NCBI RefSeq assembly: GCF_041053055.1
Contig: NZ_CP163443.1
Coordinates: forward strand, 4,447,001 to 4,511,000
Reading direction: 5' to 3'
DNA: 64,000 nucleotides
Origin: Streptomyces sp. R41
Lineage (GTDB): Bacteria > Actinomycetota > Actinomycetes > Streptomycetales > Streptomycetaceae
Positions 45,203 through 56,632 of the stretch are shown here, piece after piece; positions within the stretch are counted from its first letter, which is position 1; each line of letters begins with the position of its first letter. A model generated the notes under the pieces. It had not been told where the DNA came from. It saw only the letters and a program-made list of their open reading frames with translations, and did not search any database. The translations under genes and the position numbers were made by a program.

Positions 45203-46495
45203 TCATGAACCCCAGGTACGCGCCCGCAGCGGCATCCCTGAGGCACCGGACGCCTCCGGTGTCCTGACCGCCAGTACCTGGTTGACGCCGATGCGGTTGC
45301 GCTCGAAGGCGACCGCGCTGGCCGCCATGTACAGCCGCCAGACGCGGGCCCGCGCGGGGCTGGTGAGCTTGACGGCCCGCGCCCACTGCGCCTCCAGGTT
45401 GGCGACCCAGCGGCGCAGGGTGAGCGCGTAGTGCTCGCGGATGGACTCCACGTCGCGCACCTCGAACCCGGCACGCTCCAGCTGCGTCACGGTCGTGCCG
45501 ATGGGCGCGAGCTCGCCGTCCGGGAAGACGTACGCGTCGATGAACTCGTCCACGGAGTACGCCGATTCGTCGCGCCGCGGCCGCCGCGCGATCTGGTGGT
45601 TGAGCAACCGACCGCCGGGCTTGAGGAGCTGGTAGAGCACCTCGGCGTACTCCAAGTAGCGCTCGGCGCCGACGTGTTCGGCCATTCCGATGGAGGAGAT
45701 GGCGTCGTAGGGCCCGTCGATGACGTCCCGGTAGTCCTGCACGCGGATCTCGACCTTGTCGGTCAGCCCCTCGTCGGCGACCCGCTTACGGGCGTACGCG
45801 GCCTGCTCCTGCGACAGGGTCACGCCGACGACGCTCACGCCGTGCTCGCGGGCCGCGTGGATGGCCATCGAACCCCAGCCGCAGCCGACGTCGAGCAGCC
45901 GCTGACCGGGCTTCAGGTCGAGTTTGCGCGCGATGAGTTCGAGCTTGTCGCGCTGGGCCTCCTCGAGGGTGCCGCCGTCCTCCCAGTAGGCGCACGAGTA
46001 GACCATGGACGATCCGAGGACGATCTCGTAGAAGTCGTTCCCCACGTCGTAGTGGTGGCTGATGGCCCGCTTGTCGCTGCGCTTGGTGTGCAGGTGGCGG
46101 CGTCTGCGGATCTCCTCTCGGGGCGGGGAGGGCGGCAGCGGGGGCCCGGCCATCTTCACCAGACCCCGTACGGCGGCGCGCACCTCGGGGTCGCGCAGCG
46201 CCTCCCCGACTCCCCTGGCGTCCTCGCCCCGCTCCCACACCAGCCCGGACATCAGGTCCAGGGCGGTGTACAGGTCGCCCTCCACCCCCAGGTCTCCGGC
46301 AACCCAGGCCCGGGCGAGCCCCAACTCGCCCGGTTTCCACAGCAGCCGGCGCACGGCCTTTCGGTTGCGTACGACGAGGGCGGGGGCGTCGGGGGGGCCC
46401 GCTTCCGAACCGTCCCAGGCGCGGATGCGCAGCGGGAGCGGGACCCCCAGCAACTGTTCGACAAGGCTCTTCAGCCGCGGCGCGGCGTCCTGCAT
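45203..46495 (-). CDS. Cyclopropane-fatty-acid-synthase family methyltransferase
   Basis: 430 residues from ATG 46495, 8 bases after GGAGG. SAM-binding LLDVGCGWGSMAIHAA, then GVTLSQEQAAYARKR and SSIGMAEHVG, all diagnostic of CFA/mycolic acid cyclopropane synthases. The N-terminal ~130 residues hold the lipid-binding part. It would methylenate unsaturated acyl chains of membrane phospholipids using S-adenosylmethionine. The 326-bp gap upstream (46496-46821) contains only dispersed repeats and the ndh terminator. Confidence 0.9.
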   Translation of the reverse strand: MQDAAPRLKSLVEQLLGVPLPLRIRAWDGSEAGPPDAPALVVRNRKAVRRLLWKPGELGLARAWVAGDLGVEGDLYTALDLMSGLVWERGEDARGVGEALRDPEVRAAVRGLVKMAGPPLPPSPPREEIRRRRHLHTKRSDKRAISHHYDVGNDFYEIVLGSSMVYSCAYWEDGGTLEEAQRDKLELIARKLDLKPGQRLLDVGCGWGSMAIHAAREHGVSVVGVTLSQEQAAYARKRVADEGLTDKVEIRVQDYRDVIDGPYDAISSIGMAEHVGAERYLEYAEVLYQLLKPGGRLLNHQIARRPRRDESAYSVDEFIDAYVFPDGELAPIGTTVTQLERAGFEVRDVESIREHYALTLRRWVANLEAQWARAVKLTSPARARVWRLYMAASAVAFERNRIGVNQVLAVRTPEASGASGMPLRARTWGS

Positions 46496-46609
46496 GGCGT
46501 ACACCTCCGAGACAACACTCCCGAACGCTCCAACACCACGTAAACACCAACGGGCCTGCTGCGCAGTCCCCCTTCCGCGTTACAGCTGAGCAAAATAGCT
46601 GTAGCGGCC

Positions 46610-46760
46610 ACGCGTTTTTCGCCCCCGCCGCCCCTGTCCGACCCGTCCCTGGGGGCTGCCGCCCCCTGGAAGGGGCGCGGGGAACTGCGCGATCAGCCCC
46701 ACCGGTCCGTACCAAATCAACAACCCAGGGGGGTCTGGGGGCAGAGCCCCCAGGTACGCC
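46610..46760. repeat. Dispersed streptomycete intergenic repeats
   Basis: Includes GGGGCGCGGGGAACTGCGCG (about 46671-46690), identical to the arm of the hairpin at 49801-49820, and TGGGGGCAGAGCCCCCA. Similar GC-rich elements recur at 35341-35400 and 49690-49736. Confidence 0.6.
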
Positions 46761-46800
46761 GAAGGGGCCGCCCGCACCACGGATGGCGGGCGGGCCCTTC
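46761..46800 (-). terminator. Terminator after ndh
   Basis: Arms 46761-46775 and 46786-46800 pair over 15 positions with one mismatch and a 10-base loop, 21 bp after the ndh stop. Confidence 0.8.
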
Positions 46801-46821
46801 GGGGCGTTCAGTGACCGGAGG

Positions 46822-48222
46822 TCAGGAGGCCTTGGCCTTCTCCTCGGTCTTGGCGGCGGGCGCAGCCGCGGCGGCAGCAGGCGCCGGCGCCGGCTTGGCG
46901 GCCTCGTAGAACTCCTCGCGAGGAGACTCCATGGCCCCGAGCGAGACGACCTCACGCTTGAGGAACATCGCGAGCGTCCAGTCCGCGAAGACGCGGATCT
47001 TCCGGTTCCAGGTGGGCATGGCCAGACCGTGGTAGCCACGGTGCATGTACCACGCCAGACGACCCTTGAGCTTGATCTTCATCTTGCCCATGACGATCAT
47101 CGCGACGCCCTTGTGGAGGCCGAGCCCGGCCACAGCGCCCTTGTTGGCGTGGCTGTACTCCTTCTGCGGGAAGCCCCGCATGCCGGAGACCACGTTGTCG
47201 CCGAGGACCTTCGCCTGTCGCAGCGCGTGCTGCGCGTTCGGCGGGCACCAGGCGTTCTCGACACCGGCCTTGCGGGCGGCCACGTCCGGCACCTGGGCGT
47301 TGTCGCCGGCCGCCCAGATGTAGTCCGTGCCCTGCACCTGGAGGGTGGTCTGGGTGTCCACGTGACCGCGCGGGCCGAGGGGCAGACCGAAGCGGGAGAG
47401 AACGGGGTTCGGCTTGACGCCGGCCGTCCACACGATGGTGTTGGAGTCGACCTCGAGGCCGTTCTTGAGGACCACGTGGCCGTCGACGCAGGAGTCCATG
47501 GACGTCGAGAGGTAGATCTCGACCCCGCGGCTCTCCAGGTGCTCCTTGCCGTACTGGCCGAGCTTCGGGCCGACCTCGGGAAGGATCTTGTCCGCGGCGT
47601 CGACGAGGATGAAGCGCATGTCCTCGCGGGACACGTTGGTGTAGTACTTCGACGCGTCGCGGGCCATGTCCTCGACCTCGCCGATGGTCTCCGCACCCGC
47701 GAAGCCACCGCCGACGAAGACGAAGGTGAGCGCCTTGCGCCGGACGCCCTCGTCGGTCGTGGAGTCGGCCTTGTCGAGCTGCTCAAGTACGTGGTTGCGC
47801 AGGCCGATGGACTCCTCGATGCCCTTCATGCCGATGCCCTGCTCGGCGAGGCCGGGGATCGGGAAGGTGCGGGAGACCGCGCCCATCGCGATGACGAGGT
47901 AGTCGAAAGGCAGCTCGTACGCCTCACCCACGAGGGGGGCGATCGTGGCGACCTTGCGGTCCTGGTCGATGGTGGTGACCCGGCCGGTGAGGACCTCCGC
48001 CTTGGGGAGCACGCGTCGCAACGGGACGACGACATGCCGAGGGGAGATGCTGCCGGCGGCGGCTTCGGGGAGGAAGGGCTGGTAGGTCATGTACGACCGG
48101 GGGTCGACGACCGTGACGGTCGCCTCGCCGTAGCGCATCTTCTTGAGAATGCGCCGAGCTGCGTACAGGCCTACGTACCCACCGCCTACTACGAGGATCC
48201 TGGGACGCTCCGTGGTGCTCAT
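46822..48222 (-). CDS. ndh: Type II NADH:quinone dehydrogenase
   Basis: 466 residues from ATG 48222. Two dinucleotide folds: ILVVGGGYVGLYAARRIL (FAD) and FVFVGGGFAGAETIGE (NADH), plus IWAAGDNAQVP near the C-terminus. The tail after residue ~445 is Ala/Pro-rich. NDH-2 oxidises cytosolic NADH and reduces membrane quinone without pumping protons. A Rex-type palindrome 309 bp upstream suggests redox control. Terminator at 46761. Confidence 0.92.
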   Translation of the reverse strand: MSTTERPRILVVGGGYVGLYAARRILKKMRYGEATVTVVDPRSYMTYQPFLPEAAAGSISPRHVVVPLRRVLPKAEVLTGRVTTIDQDRKVATIAPLVGEAYELPFDYLVIAMGAVSRTFPIPGLAEQGIGMKGIEESIGLRNHVLEQLDKADSTTDEGVRRKALTFVFVGGGFAGAETIGEVEDMARDASKYYTNVSREDMRFILVDAADKILPEVGPKLGQYGKEHLESRGVEIYLSTSMDSCVDGHVVLKNGLEVDSNTIVWTAGVKPNPVLSRFGLPLGPRGHVDTQTTLQVQGTDYIWAAGDNAQVPDVAARKAGVENAWCPPNAQHALRQAKVLGDNVVSGMRGFPQKEYSHANKGAVAGLGLHKGVAMIVMGKMKIKLKGRLAWYMHRGYHGLAMPTWNRKIRVFADWTLAMFLKREVVSLGAMESPREEFYEAAKPAPAPAAAAAAPAAKTEEKAKAS

Positions 48223-48530
48223 GCCATCGAGTATCCACCCGCTCATGGGGGGTCGCTCGTGCGCCCCTTCACAAGCTTGGGCAGGGGCTCTGCTACACTG
48301 CGCGGCCCACGTGACCCAGGTCATGGCGGTGGCGGGGAACCACCGTGTACCGCGGACCGTTGTCAACACCGCGTGAGCTGCCGCTCCGGCCTTTCGAACC
48401 GACCGGACCAGGCCCCCGTTTCACCCGTCGGCAACAGCCTTGAAACGTTCCCGTGAGCGCACCCTCGGACCGCCTGAGCCCTCCTGGATGACCGCGGGGA
48501 CACATTCCTCGCCCAGCAGGGCCCTTTTCC

Positions 48531-48549
48531 TTGTGAAGAACTTCACGAA
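48531..48549. promoter_or_regulatory. Rex-type operator upstream of ndh
   Basis: TTGTGAAGAACTTCACGAA: half-sites TTGTGAA and TTCACGA around 4 bases, one change from the symmetric Rex consensus TTGTGAA-N4-TTCACAA. Rex is the NADH/NAD+-sensing repressor of respiratory genes in Streptomyces. The site lies in the 455-bp gap before ndh; the remainder of that gap (48223-48530, 48550-48677) shows no gene. Confidence 0.65.
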
Positions 48550-48677
48550 GTTTCCTGGCGACGCGTCACCGAGGGGCTTTTCGGCGCCGCTCAGGTGCGC
48601 TCATACGTTATCCGAACTGCTCAGCCGAGGGCTACTGATCGGTAGCAATGGAGACCTATGACACCGCGCGAAGGGGC

Positions 48678-49619
48678 TTACGCCACCGACCACGCGATGC
48701 CGTCGAGGATGTCGTGCTCGCTCACCACGACCTCCCGCGCCCCGATCCGCTCCATGATCGAGAGCAGGACGAGAGCGCCCGCGGCGATCACGTCGACACG
48801 ACCCGGGTGCATGGAGGGGACGGCCGCGCGCTCGGCGTGGGTGGAGTGCAGCAGCCACTCGGTGATCTCGCGGACGCGGTCGTGCGAGACGCGGGAGTGG
48901 TGGATGGCCGTGGAGTCGTACTCGGGCAGGTTCTGCGCGATCGCCGACACGGTGGTGACGGAGCCGGCGAGGCCCACCAGCGTGTGCGCCTCGCGCAGCG
49001 GAACCGTCTTCTCGGCCAGGTCGAGGGCCGCCTCGATGTCGGCCCGCATCGCCGCGATCTGCTCCGCGGTGGGCGGGTCGGTCACGACGCCGTCGTGCAC
49101 GAGGTGCCGCTCGGTCATTCGCACGCAGCCGACGTCCACGGAGCGCGCCGCGCGCACGTGGTCGTCGCCGACGACGAACTCGGTCGACCCGCCGCCGATG
49201 TCCACGACCAGGTACGGCTTGGCGAGGTCGTCGCGACCCGTCAATTCCTTGGTCGCGCCGGTGAAGGAGAACTCGGCCTCCTGGTCGCCGGAGATGACCT
49301 CCGGTTCGACCCCGAGGATGTCGAGCACCCCGCGTACGAACTCGTCCCGGTTCTCGGCGTCGCGGGATGCCGAGGTGGCCACGAAGCGCAGGCGCTCCGC
49401 GCCGTGTTCCTTGATGATCGCCGCGTACTCGTGGCATGCCGCGAACGTCCGCTCCAGCGCCTCCGGCGCGAGCCGCCCCGTGCGGTCGACGCCTTGCCCG
49501 AGCCGCACGATCGTCATCCTGCGGTCCAGCTCGACGAGTTCACCCGTCCGCGGGTTCACGTCGGCGACGAGCAGCCTGATGGAGTTGGTGCCGCAGTCGA
49601 TGGCAGCGACCCTGGTCAT
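48678..49619 (-). CDS. Ppx/GppA-family exopolyphosphatase
   Basis: 313 residues from ATG 49619. Actin-like ATPase fold: VAAIDCGTNSIRLLVAD (phosphate 1), VVDIGGGSTEFVVG (phosphate 2), ISGDQEAEFSF and GLAGSVTTVSAI. Hydrolyses polyphosphate or guanosine pentaphosphate. Shorter than E. coli Ppx, as is usual for the actinobacterial form lacking the C-terminal HD-like domain. Same strand as the DUF501 and FtsB genes, with repeats between. Confidence 0.9.
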   Translation of the reverse strand: MTRVAAIDCGTNSIRLLVADVNPRTGELVELDRRMTIVRLGQGVDRTGRLAPEALERTFAACHEYAAIIKEHGAERLRFVATSASRDAENRDEFVRGVLDILGVEPEVISGDQEAEFSFTGATKELTGRDDLAKPYLVVDIGGGSTEFVVGDDHVRAARSVDVGCVRMTERHLVHDGVVTDPPTAEQIAAMRADIEAALDLAEKTVPLREAHTLVGLAGSVTTVSAIAQNLPEYDSTAIHHSRVSHDRVREITEWLLHSTHAERAAVPSMHPGRVDVIAAGALVLLSIMERIGAREVVVSEHDILDGIAWSVA

Positions 49620-49777
49620 GGTGTCCGGTCTCCTGTCGTGATGGTTCTCGCCCCCTCCGCCCCTACCCTCCCCCACTCTCGGCTTCGCTCGAGCGGGGGG
49701 ACCCCCATCGTCCCTGGGGGCTGCGCCCCCAGACTCCGCTGGGTTGTGTTTTTGCTGCGGGCCGGTGGGGGTTGTTC

Positions 49778-49820
49778 GCGCAGTTCCCCGCGCCCCTTTC
49801 AGGGGTGCGGGGAACTGCGC
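49778..49820 (-). terminator. Long hairpin made of a dispersed repeat
   Basis: Arms 49778-49797 and 49801-49820 pair over 20 positions (one G-U) with loop TTC; two further pairs lie outside. It follows the DUF501 stop (49857) and the CTGGGGGC/GCCCCCAG element at 49718-49736. Confidence 0.75.
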
Positions 49821-49856
49821 GATCTTTTGAGCGGAGGCCTCGAGTGAGGCAGGGGG

Positions 49857-50393
49857 TCAGGCCCCGTCCACGGGGACTACGCACGCGCCCTTGCGCCACC
49901 ACTCCGGCAGCATCGCGATGGCCTCGTCCCCGAGGGGGTTCACCCCGGGTCCCGCGGCCAGGGAGTGGGCCACCAGGACATGGAGGCACTTCACCCGGTC
50001 CGGCATGCCGCCCGCGCTCGGGAAGCCCTCCAGGACCTCGATGGAGTCGCGGCGCGCGATGTAGTCCTCGTGGGCGGCGCGATACGCGGCGGCCAGCTCG
50101 GGATCGGTCGCCAGCCGGTCCGTCATCTCCTTCATGACACCGTTGGCCTCGAGCGTGCCGATCGCGGACGCGGCCCGCGGACACGTCAGGTAGTACGTCG
50201 TCGGGAACGGCGTCCCGTCGGGAAGACGCGGCGCCGTCTCGACGACGTCCGGCTGCCCGCAGGGGCACCGGTGCGCGATCGCGCGCAACCCGCGCGGCGG
50301 CCGGCCCAGCTGCTGCTTGAAGGCCTCGACGTCCGCGTCGGTCGGCTCGGTGCGCGGGGTGGGCGGCGGTGGCGTTTCCATGCCGTGAGTCAC
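49857..50393 (-). CDS. DUF501 domain protein
   Basis: 178 residues from GTG 50393; ATG 50381 is an alternative. Contains LGRPPRGLRAIAHRCPCGQPDVVET, PTTYYLTCPRAASAIGTLEANGVM and FPSAGGMPDRVKCLHVLVAHSLA, all in the DUF501 family, which is nearly always found between ftsB/divIC and ppx in actinobacteria. The Cys and His residues (CPC, C-L-H) suggest metal or redox chemistry, untested. Separated from ftsB by 17 bp. Confidence 0.88.
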   Translation of the reverse strand: MTHGMETPPPPTPRTEPTDADVEAFKQQLGRPPRGLRAIAHRCPCGQPDVVETAPRLPDGTPFPTTYYLTCPRAASAIGTLEANGVMKEMTDRLATDPELAAAYRAAHEDYIARRDSIEVLEGFPSAGGMPDRVKCLHVLVAHSLAAGPGVNPLGDEAIAMLPEWWRKGACVVPVDGA

Positions 50394-50410
50394 TTGTCTT
50401 TCTGGTCAGT

Positions 50411-50887
50411 TCACTGGTCGGCGGCGTCGGACTTGTCCACGCCGTCCCAGACATTGGCGTACCAGGGACGGGCAGCCGCCCCCTTGTCGGCGCGGGCCTG
50501 CTTCGACGCGTCCGGGTCGATCACGATGTAGCCGGTCTCGCCCGGCATCACATAGTGCAGCCGCTGCCGGATCTGCTGCTCGGCGTACGCGTCGTCCTTC
50601 CAGCGTGCCTTGAGGTCGCGCAGCTGCTCGACCCGCTGGCGGGCCTGCTCCCGCTGCCGCTGCACATCGGCGATCTCGGCGCGCTGGGAGACGTACTGCC
50701 TTATCGGGTACGCGAGGGCCACGATCAGGGAGCACAGGACGAGGGCCAGGAGCGCCGCCCGGCCGGTCAGCCGCGAGCGGCGGGCCTGCCGCTTGGTCTG
50801 GGAGCGGTAGACACGGGCCGCCGTCTGCTCGCCGAGCAGCCGCAGCCTGGTCGCGGTGGAGAACCGGTCCCGGTCCTTCACGGCCAT
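50411..50887 (-). CDS. FtsB/DivIC septum formation initiator
   Basis: 158 residues. Basic N-terminal cytoplasmic part, one membrane helix (LLALVLCSLIVALAYPI) and a coiled coil (AEIADVQRQREQARQRVEQLRDLKARW) followed by IRQRLHYVMPGETGYIVID, the FtsB/DivIC signature. It bridges divisome proteins FtsQ and FtsL. Located between enolase and DUF501, the standard actinobacterial order. Confidence 0.9.
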   Translation of the reverse strand: MAVKDRDRFSTATRLRLLGEQTAARVYRSQTKRQARRSRLTGRAALLALVLCSLIVALAYPIRQYVSQRAEIADVQRQREQARQRVEQLRDLKARWKDDAYAEQQIRQRLHYVMPGETGYIVIDPDASKQARADKGAAARPWYANVWDGVDKSDAADQ

Positions 50888-50921
50888 GAGTCCCGCCTCC
50901 CCGGTGCAAGCCCGTCACGTG

Positions 50922-50966
50922 CGTACGTCCCCGCACACGGTACGGGACCGAGTACGGGGACGTACG
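50922..50966 (-). terminator. Hairpin between enolase and ftsB
   Basis: CGTACGTCCCCG (50922-50933) and its complement (50955-50966) form a 12-bp stem with a GC-rich loop, downstream of the enolase 3' repeats. Confidence 0.6.
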
Positions 50967-50991
50967 TACGACGCTTCCTACGACGCTACGG

Positions 50992-52456
<1,465 letters not shown>

Positions 52457-52700
52457 CTAACCGCCTCCGGGGGATCGGCCAGCCGGTCGACCACCCCTTG
52501 GGCAGAACCGAGAGTAAATTGTTTCCGAACGGAACAAAAACCTGCCCCGTACACGAAACTCGCCGCGCACGAGAGCCGCGCACAAAAAGCCCCGCCCCGG
52601 TGCGTACGGGGGAACACGCACCGGAGCGGGGAGCCCGTGGGGACGGGGGACCCTCACGAGGCCTTCACTATGGAGACCACGTATAGGAGAGGGCTGTGGT

Positions 52701-52823
52701 TCAGCTGCGAGCCCGTTGTGGACTTCAGCTGCGAGCCTGTTGTGGACTTCAACTCCGAGCTCGTTGTCGACTTCGGCCGCGAGCTCGTTGTCGGCTTCAC
52801 CCGCGAGCCCGCCGCCGACTCGG

Positions 52824-52826
<3 letters not shown>
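52701..52826 (-). repeat. 24-bp tandem repeat starting at the stop of the Rpf gene
   Basis: Five contiguous units of exactly 24 bp fill 52701-52820; the bases immediately beyond (to 52826) include the rpf stop TGA in the same AGCTGA context that begins two of the units. On the minus strand most units keep a TGA in frame with the gene. Confidence 0.85.
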
Positions 52827-53510
<684 letters not shown>

Positions 53511-53515
53511 TCACC

Positions 53516-53666
53516 GACGCCTGCGAGGTGAGCTGTCGGGTTCGGGCGGGTGAGTGCCCGGTCGTACGCCACTGGCGCACGGCTTCACCCCAAGCCACTC
53601 CCGGTCAACTACCGGGCGCGGCGCTTACCTTGGGTCCCCCGCTCCTGCCTACGGCGCTGACGCGTC
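53516..53666 (-). promoter_or_regulatory. ydaO-type c-di-AMP riboswitch upstream of rpf
   Basis: Conserved blocks in order on the minus strand: GGCAGGAGCGGGGGACCCAA (53649-53630), CTTGGGGTGAAGCCG (53594-53580) and CGAACCCGACAGCTCACCTC (ending in GCAGGCG), with closing stem GACGC/GCGTC (53666-53662 with 53520-53516). Known ydaO switches of Streptomyces sit before rpfA and turn it off when c-di-AMP is high. It lies 18 bases before the start. Confidence 0.88.
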
Positions 53667-53848
53667 GACTGTTCCCGTACGGCCGTTGGCAGGATTCGGC
53701 GTTGCGACCGTCGGGGCCCGCTGTGGCGAGCGGTGATGACCGTAGACATGCGATCGGCGGAATTTCAAAGACGATCAGGGCTTCTGAGACTCATATCTCA
53801 CTTGCGCCAAACCGGACATTCCACGGCGAACCATGACGCGAACTCCCG

Positions 53849-54817
53849 CTACTTTTCGCCCGATTCAGCACCAACTGCAAGGCTCTGACCGGGGAGGATG
53901 AGGTCGGGATCGGTGCCGACCGCATCCTTGTTCTCGGCATACAGCTCGGTCCATCCGCCCTTGAGGTCAAGGGAGTCGGCGATGGTCCAGAGACTGTCTC
54001 CGGCACGCACGACGTAGGAGCCGTCGGCGGCGTCACGGGAGGCGTCGGAGCCGCGCGAGGCGTGCCGCCCGGAGGCGCTGTCCGTACGACCGTCGGTCGC
54101 GCCCTCCGTCACGCCCTCGTCGGCGCTGTCGCCGCGGTGGCGCCCGGCGCCGGACGTCGCACTGCCGGACTCGGCCGAAGAGTCGTCGTTCTGGCCGGAC
54201 TTGTCCGACTCGTCAGCCTTGGGCGTTTCTGTATCCGAGCTGTCGGAACCCTGTGAGGCGTCGGACTTCGTCGAGTTCTCGGTCGCGTCCGAGGGGGCGT
54301 CGGACGAGGAGTCGGAGCCCAAGCCGGATGAGTCGGATGAACCGGACTCGGCAGACGAACTGGACGAGCCGGACGAATCAGTGGAACTCGACGAGCTCGA
54401 TGAGTCGTCCGCCACACCCGTGTCGACCTCGACCGAGCCGGAGTCCTTGCTGAGCCCGGAGAGCGGTCCACAGGTCGGCCAGGCGGCGAAGCCCTGGCCG
54501 TCGAGGACCTTCTCGGCGACGGCTATCTGCTGCGAGCGGCTGGCCTGGTCGGCGCTCGGGGCGTATTCGAGGCCGCCGTACGACTCCCAGTTCTCCTGGG
54601 TCAACTGCAGCCCGCCGTAGTACCCGTTGCCGTCGTTCGCGCTCCAGGCGCCGCCGCTCTCGCACTCCGCGACCCGGTCCCAAGTGGTGCCGTCGGCCGC
54701 GCTCGCGCTGGTGGCGCCGAGCAACGGGATCGCGATGGCCGATCCGGTCACTCCTGCGGCGACGATGAGGGCCGGGGCCTGACGGGGGCGACGATGACGG
54801 CCGTTCCCGGAGAGCAT
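53849..54817 (-). CDS. Second Rpf/LysM protein with acidic Ser-rich linker
   Basis: 322 residues from ATG 54817. Signal peptide (1-40, ATSASAADG), Rpf domain with TTWDRVAECESGGAWSANDG and GYYGGLQLTQENWESYGG, WPTCG; then ~140 residues of Ser/Asp/Glu low complexity (SSSSSSTDSSGSSSSSAES and more) and a LysM (YVVRAGDSLWTIADSLDLKGGW). Paralogue of the previous gene with a far longer, strongly acidic spacer. Its 200-bp leader lacks the ydaO blocks, so the two are regulated differently. Confidence 0.92.
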   Translation of the reverse strand: MLSGNGRHRRPRQAPALIVAAGVTGSAIAIPLLGATSASAADGTTWDRVAECESGGAWSANDGNGYYGGLQLTQENWESYGGLEYAPSADQASRSQQIAVAEKVLDGQGFAAWPTCGPLSGLSKDSGSVEVDTGVADDSSSSSSSTDSSGSSSSSAESGSSDSSGLGSDSSSDAPSDATENSTKSDASQGSDSSDTETPKADESDKSGQNDDSSAESGSATSGAGRHRGDSADEGVTEGATDGRTDSASGRHASRGSDASRDAADGSYVVRAGDSLWTIADSLDLKGGWTELYAENKDAVGTDPDLILPGQSLAVGAESGEK

Positions 54818-55016
54818 GCGGAAGCCTTTCGCGTGACAGCAGGTGACGACAGCCGCTACAGCGACTGCAGCGACGGATGGGCCGCGTTGATGGGTGAACG
54901 TATCCGCACTCGAACGCTTGTCACAAGTCGATGCAGCGTAGATCACGTGAAGATCACAGAGCTGAGGGAGCGTCACTTTTTCGCTGCCGAGCGGCCGCTC
55001 CCTGCACGCCCGCCGA

Positions 55017-56303
55017 CTACGGACGGGACAAGTCAAGCGGAGGCGTGAACTCCACGGGAAGTGTGCGCAATCCACGCATAATGAGCCCACCACGCCAGCG
55101 CAAATCGGCCGAATCTCCCGCGAGTTGGAGATCGGGGAGGCGGGTGAGCAGGGTGGCGAGCGCGGTCTGGCCCTCCAGGCGGGCGAGCGGCGCGCCGAGG
55201 CAGTAATGGATGCCGTGGCCGTACCCGAGGTGTTGGTTGTCACGTCGCGAGAGGTCGAGCGTGTCCGGCTGCTGGAACCGCTCGGGGTCACGGTCCGCTG
55301 CCGCCAGTACGACGAGGACGGGGTCGCCGGACGCGATGTCCTGCCCGCCGATCCGGACGGGCTCGGTCGCGAACCGCCACGTGGCGAGTTCGACGGGGCC
55401 GTCGTAGCGCAGGAGTTCCTCGACGCCGGTTTCGAGGAGTCCCGTCTCCTTGGCGGCGAGGGAGGCCTGCAGTCGCTGTCGCTGCTCGGGGTGGGTGAGG
55501 AGGGCGTAGGTGCCGTTACCGATGAGATTGACGGTGGTCTCAAACCCTGCGAACAGCAGGATGAACGCCATCGCGGCGGCCTCGTTCTCGGTGAGGTGCT
55601 CGCCGTGGTCGGAGGCGCGGATGAGCCCGGAGATGAGGTCCTCGCCCGGGGCGGGCTCGTCCGGGAGCAGTTCGCGCTTGCGATGGATGAGTTCGGCCAA
55701 ATAGCCGCGCATCTTTTTCACGGACCGCGCGACCCCGCCCCGCGGCCCTCCCCCGTGCCGGATCATCATCCCCGCCCAGTCCCGGAAGTCGTCCTGGTCC
55801 TCACGGGGGACGCCGAGCAGGTCGCAGATGGCGTAGATGGGGAGCGGGAAGGCGAACTCGTGGATGAGATCGGCGGAGCCCTTGTCGGCGAACTGGTCGA
55901 TCAGGTGGTCCGTGAGCTCCTGCACACGCGGCGCGAACTCGGCCACCCGGCGCGGCGTGAACGCCTTGCTGACCAGCCGCCGCAGCCGGGTGTGGTCCGG
56001 CGGGTCGATGTTCAGCAGATGCGTCATCAACTCGGCCTTGCGCTCACCGGGGATACCGGTCTTCCCCTTGGCATGCGCGGGCTCGTCGTGATGGGCGGGA
56101 TTCTTGGACAGCCGCGCGTCGGCGAGCGCCTGCTTGGCGTCGACGTACCGGGTGACCAGCCAGGCCTCCACCCCACTGGGCAGCCGGGTCCTGTGCACGG
56201 GGGCGTGCTCCCTGAGCCAGGCGTACGCCGGGTAGGGGTTGGTGGCGAACTCCCACGTGAAGAGTTCGGGGGCGGCGCTGGAGGGCTGGGGCTGGTCGGT
56301 CAC
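55017..56303 (-). CDS. Cytochrome P450
   Basis: 428 residues from GTG 56303. I-helix AGFETTVNL, K-helix EELLR, heme loop GYGHGIHYCLGAPLARLE with the Cys ligand. Class I bacterial P450, CYP107-like in pattern; substrate unknown. The GTG has an AAGGAG directly abutting it, too close for a normal ribosome site, and overlaps the stop (GTGA) of an upstream open frame, so translation may be coupled or leaderless. No ferredoxin gene is adjacent. Confidence 0.9.
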   Translation of the reverse strand: MTDQPQPSSAAPELFTWEFATNPYPAYAWLREHAPVHRTRLPSGVEAWLVTRYVDAKQALADARLSKNPAHHDEPAHAKGKTGIPGERKAELMTHLLNIDPPDHTRLRRLVSKAFTPRRVAEFAPRVQELTDHLIDQFADKGSADLIHEFAFPLPIYAICDLLGVPREDQDDFRDWAGMMIRHGGGPRGGVARSVKKMRGYLAELIHRKRELLPDEPAPGEDLISGLIRASDHGEHLTENEAAAMAFILLFAGFETTVNLIGNGTYALLTHPEQRQRLQASLAAKETGLLETGVEELLRYDGPVELATWRFATEPVRIGGQDIASGDPVLVVLAAADRDPERFQQPDTLDLSRRDNQHLGYGHGIHYCLGAPLARLEGQTALATLLTRLPDLQLAGDSADLRWRGGLIMRGLRTLPVEFTPPLDLSRP

Positions 56304-56632
56304 TCCTTGACGGTATCGGGAGGGGGCCGGGGTGCCTGGGCCGACCAGCGGTCGGCCCAGAACTGGAAGAGATCCGCGAGGGCGCGTGCTGCGCCTCGGT
56401 CACCTCGCGCGCGAGTGGTTCCAGGCAGGGCACTGCGGCGAGCCTTCCGTTCTCCGCGAGACGAAACCCACGGTCCGCATCGCCCTGCGGTGCCCGAGGC
56501 CCGCTGCGAGGCGAAACCGGTCGAACGACTCCGCTGCCACCCCTCCGGCTTCCGCCGGACGATGACCTGTGCCGGCTCCGCCGCCAACTCCGGTGCCACC
56601 ACGTCCCCTTGCGCCCGAACGCCCTGGACCAA
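56300..56632 (-). pseudogene. Possible decayed ORF overlapping the P450 start
   Basis: The frame ending ALADLFQFWADRWSAQ stops at TGA 56300-56302 inside the P450 GTG. Upstream, protein-like sequence switches to another frame (GFRLAENGRLAAVPCLEPLA), which would suggest a frameshifted remnant of a small gene. Evidence is weak. The remainder of 56304-56737 shows no other gene. Confidence 0.2.

Noticed and set aside
52701..52820. CRISPR array
   Set aside because: The 24-bp units are directly adjacent with no spacers, and no cas genes are nearby; it is a simple tandem repeat.
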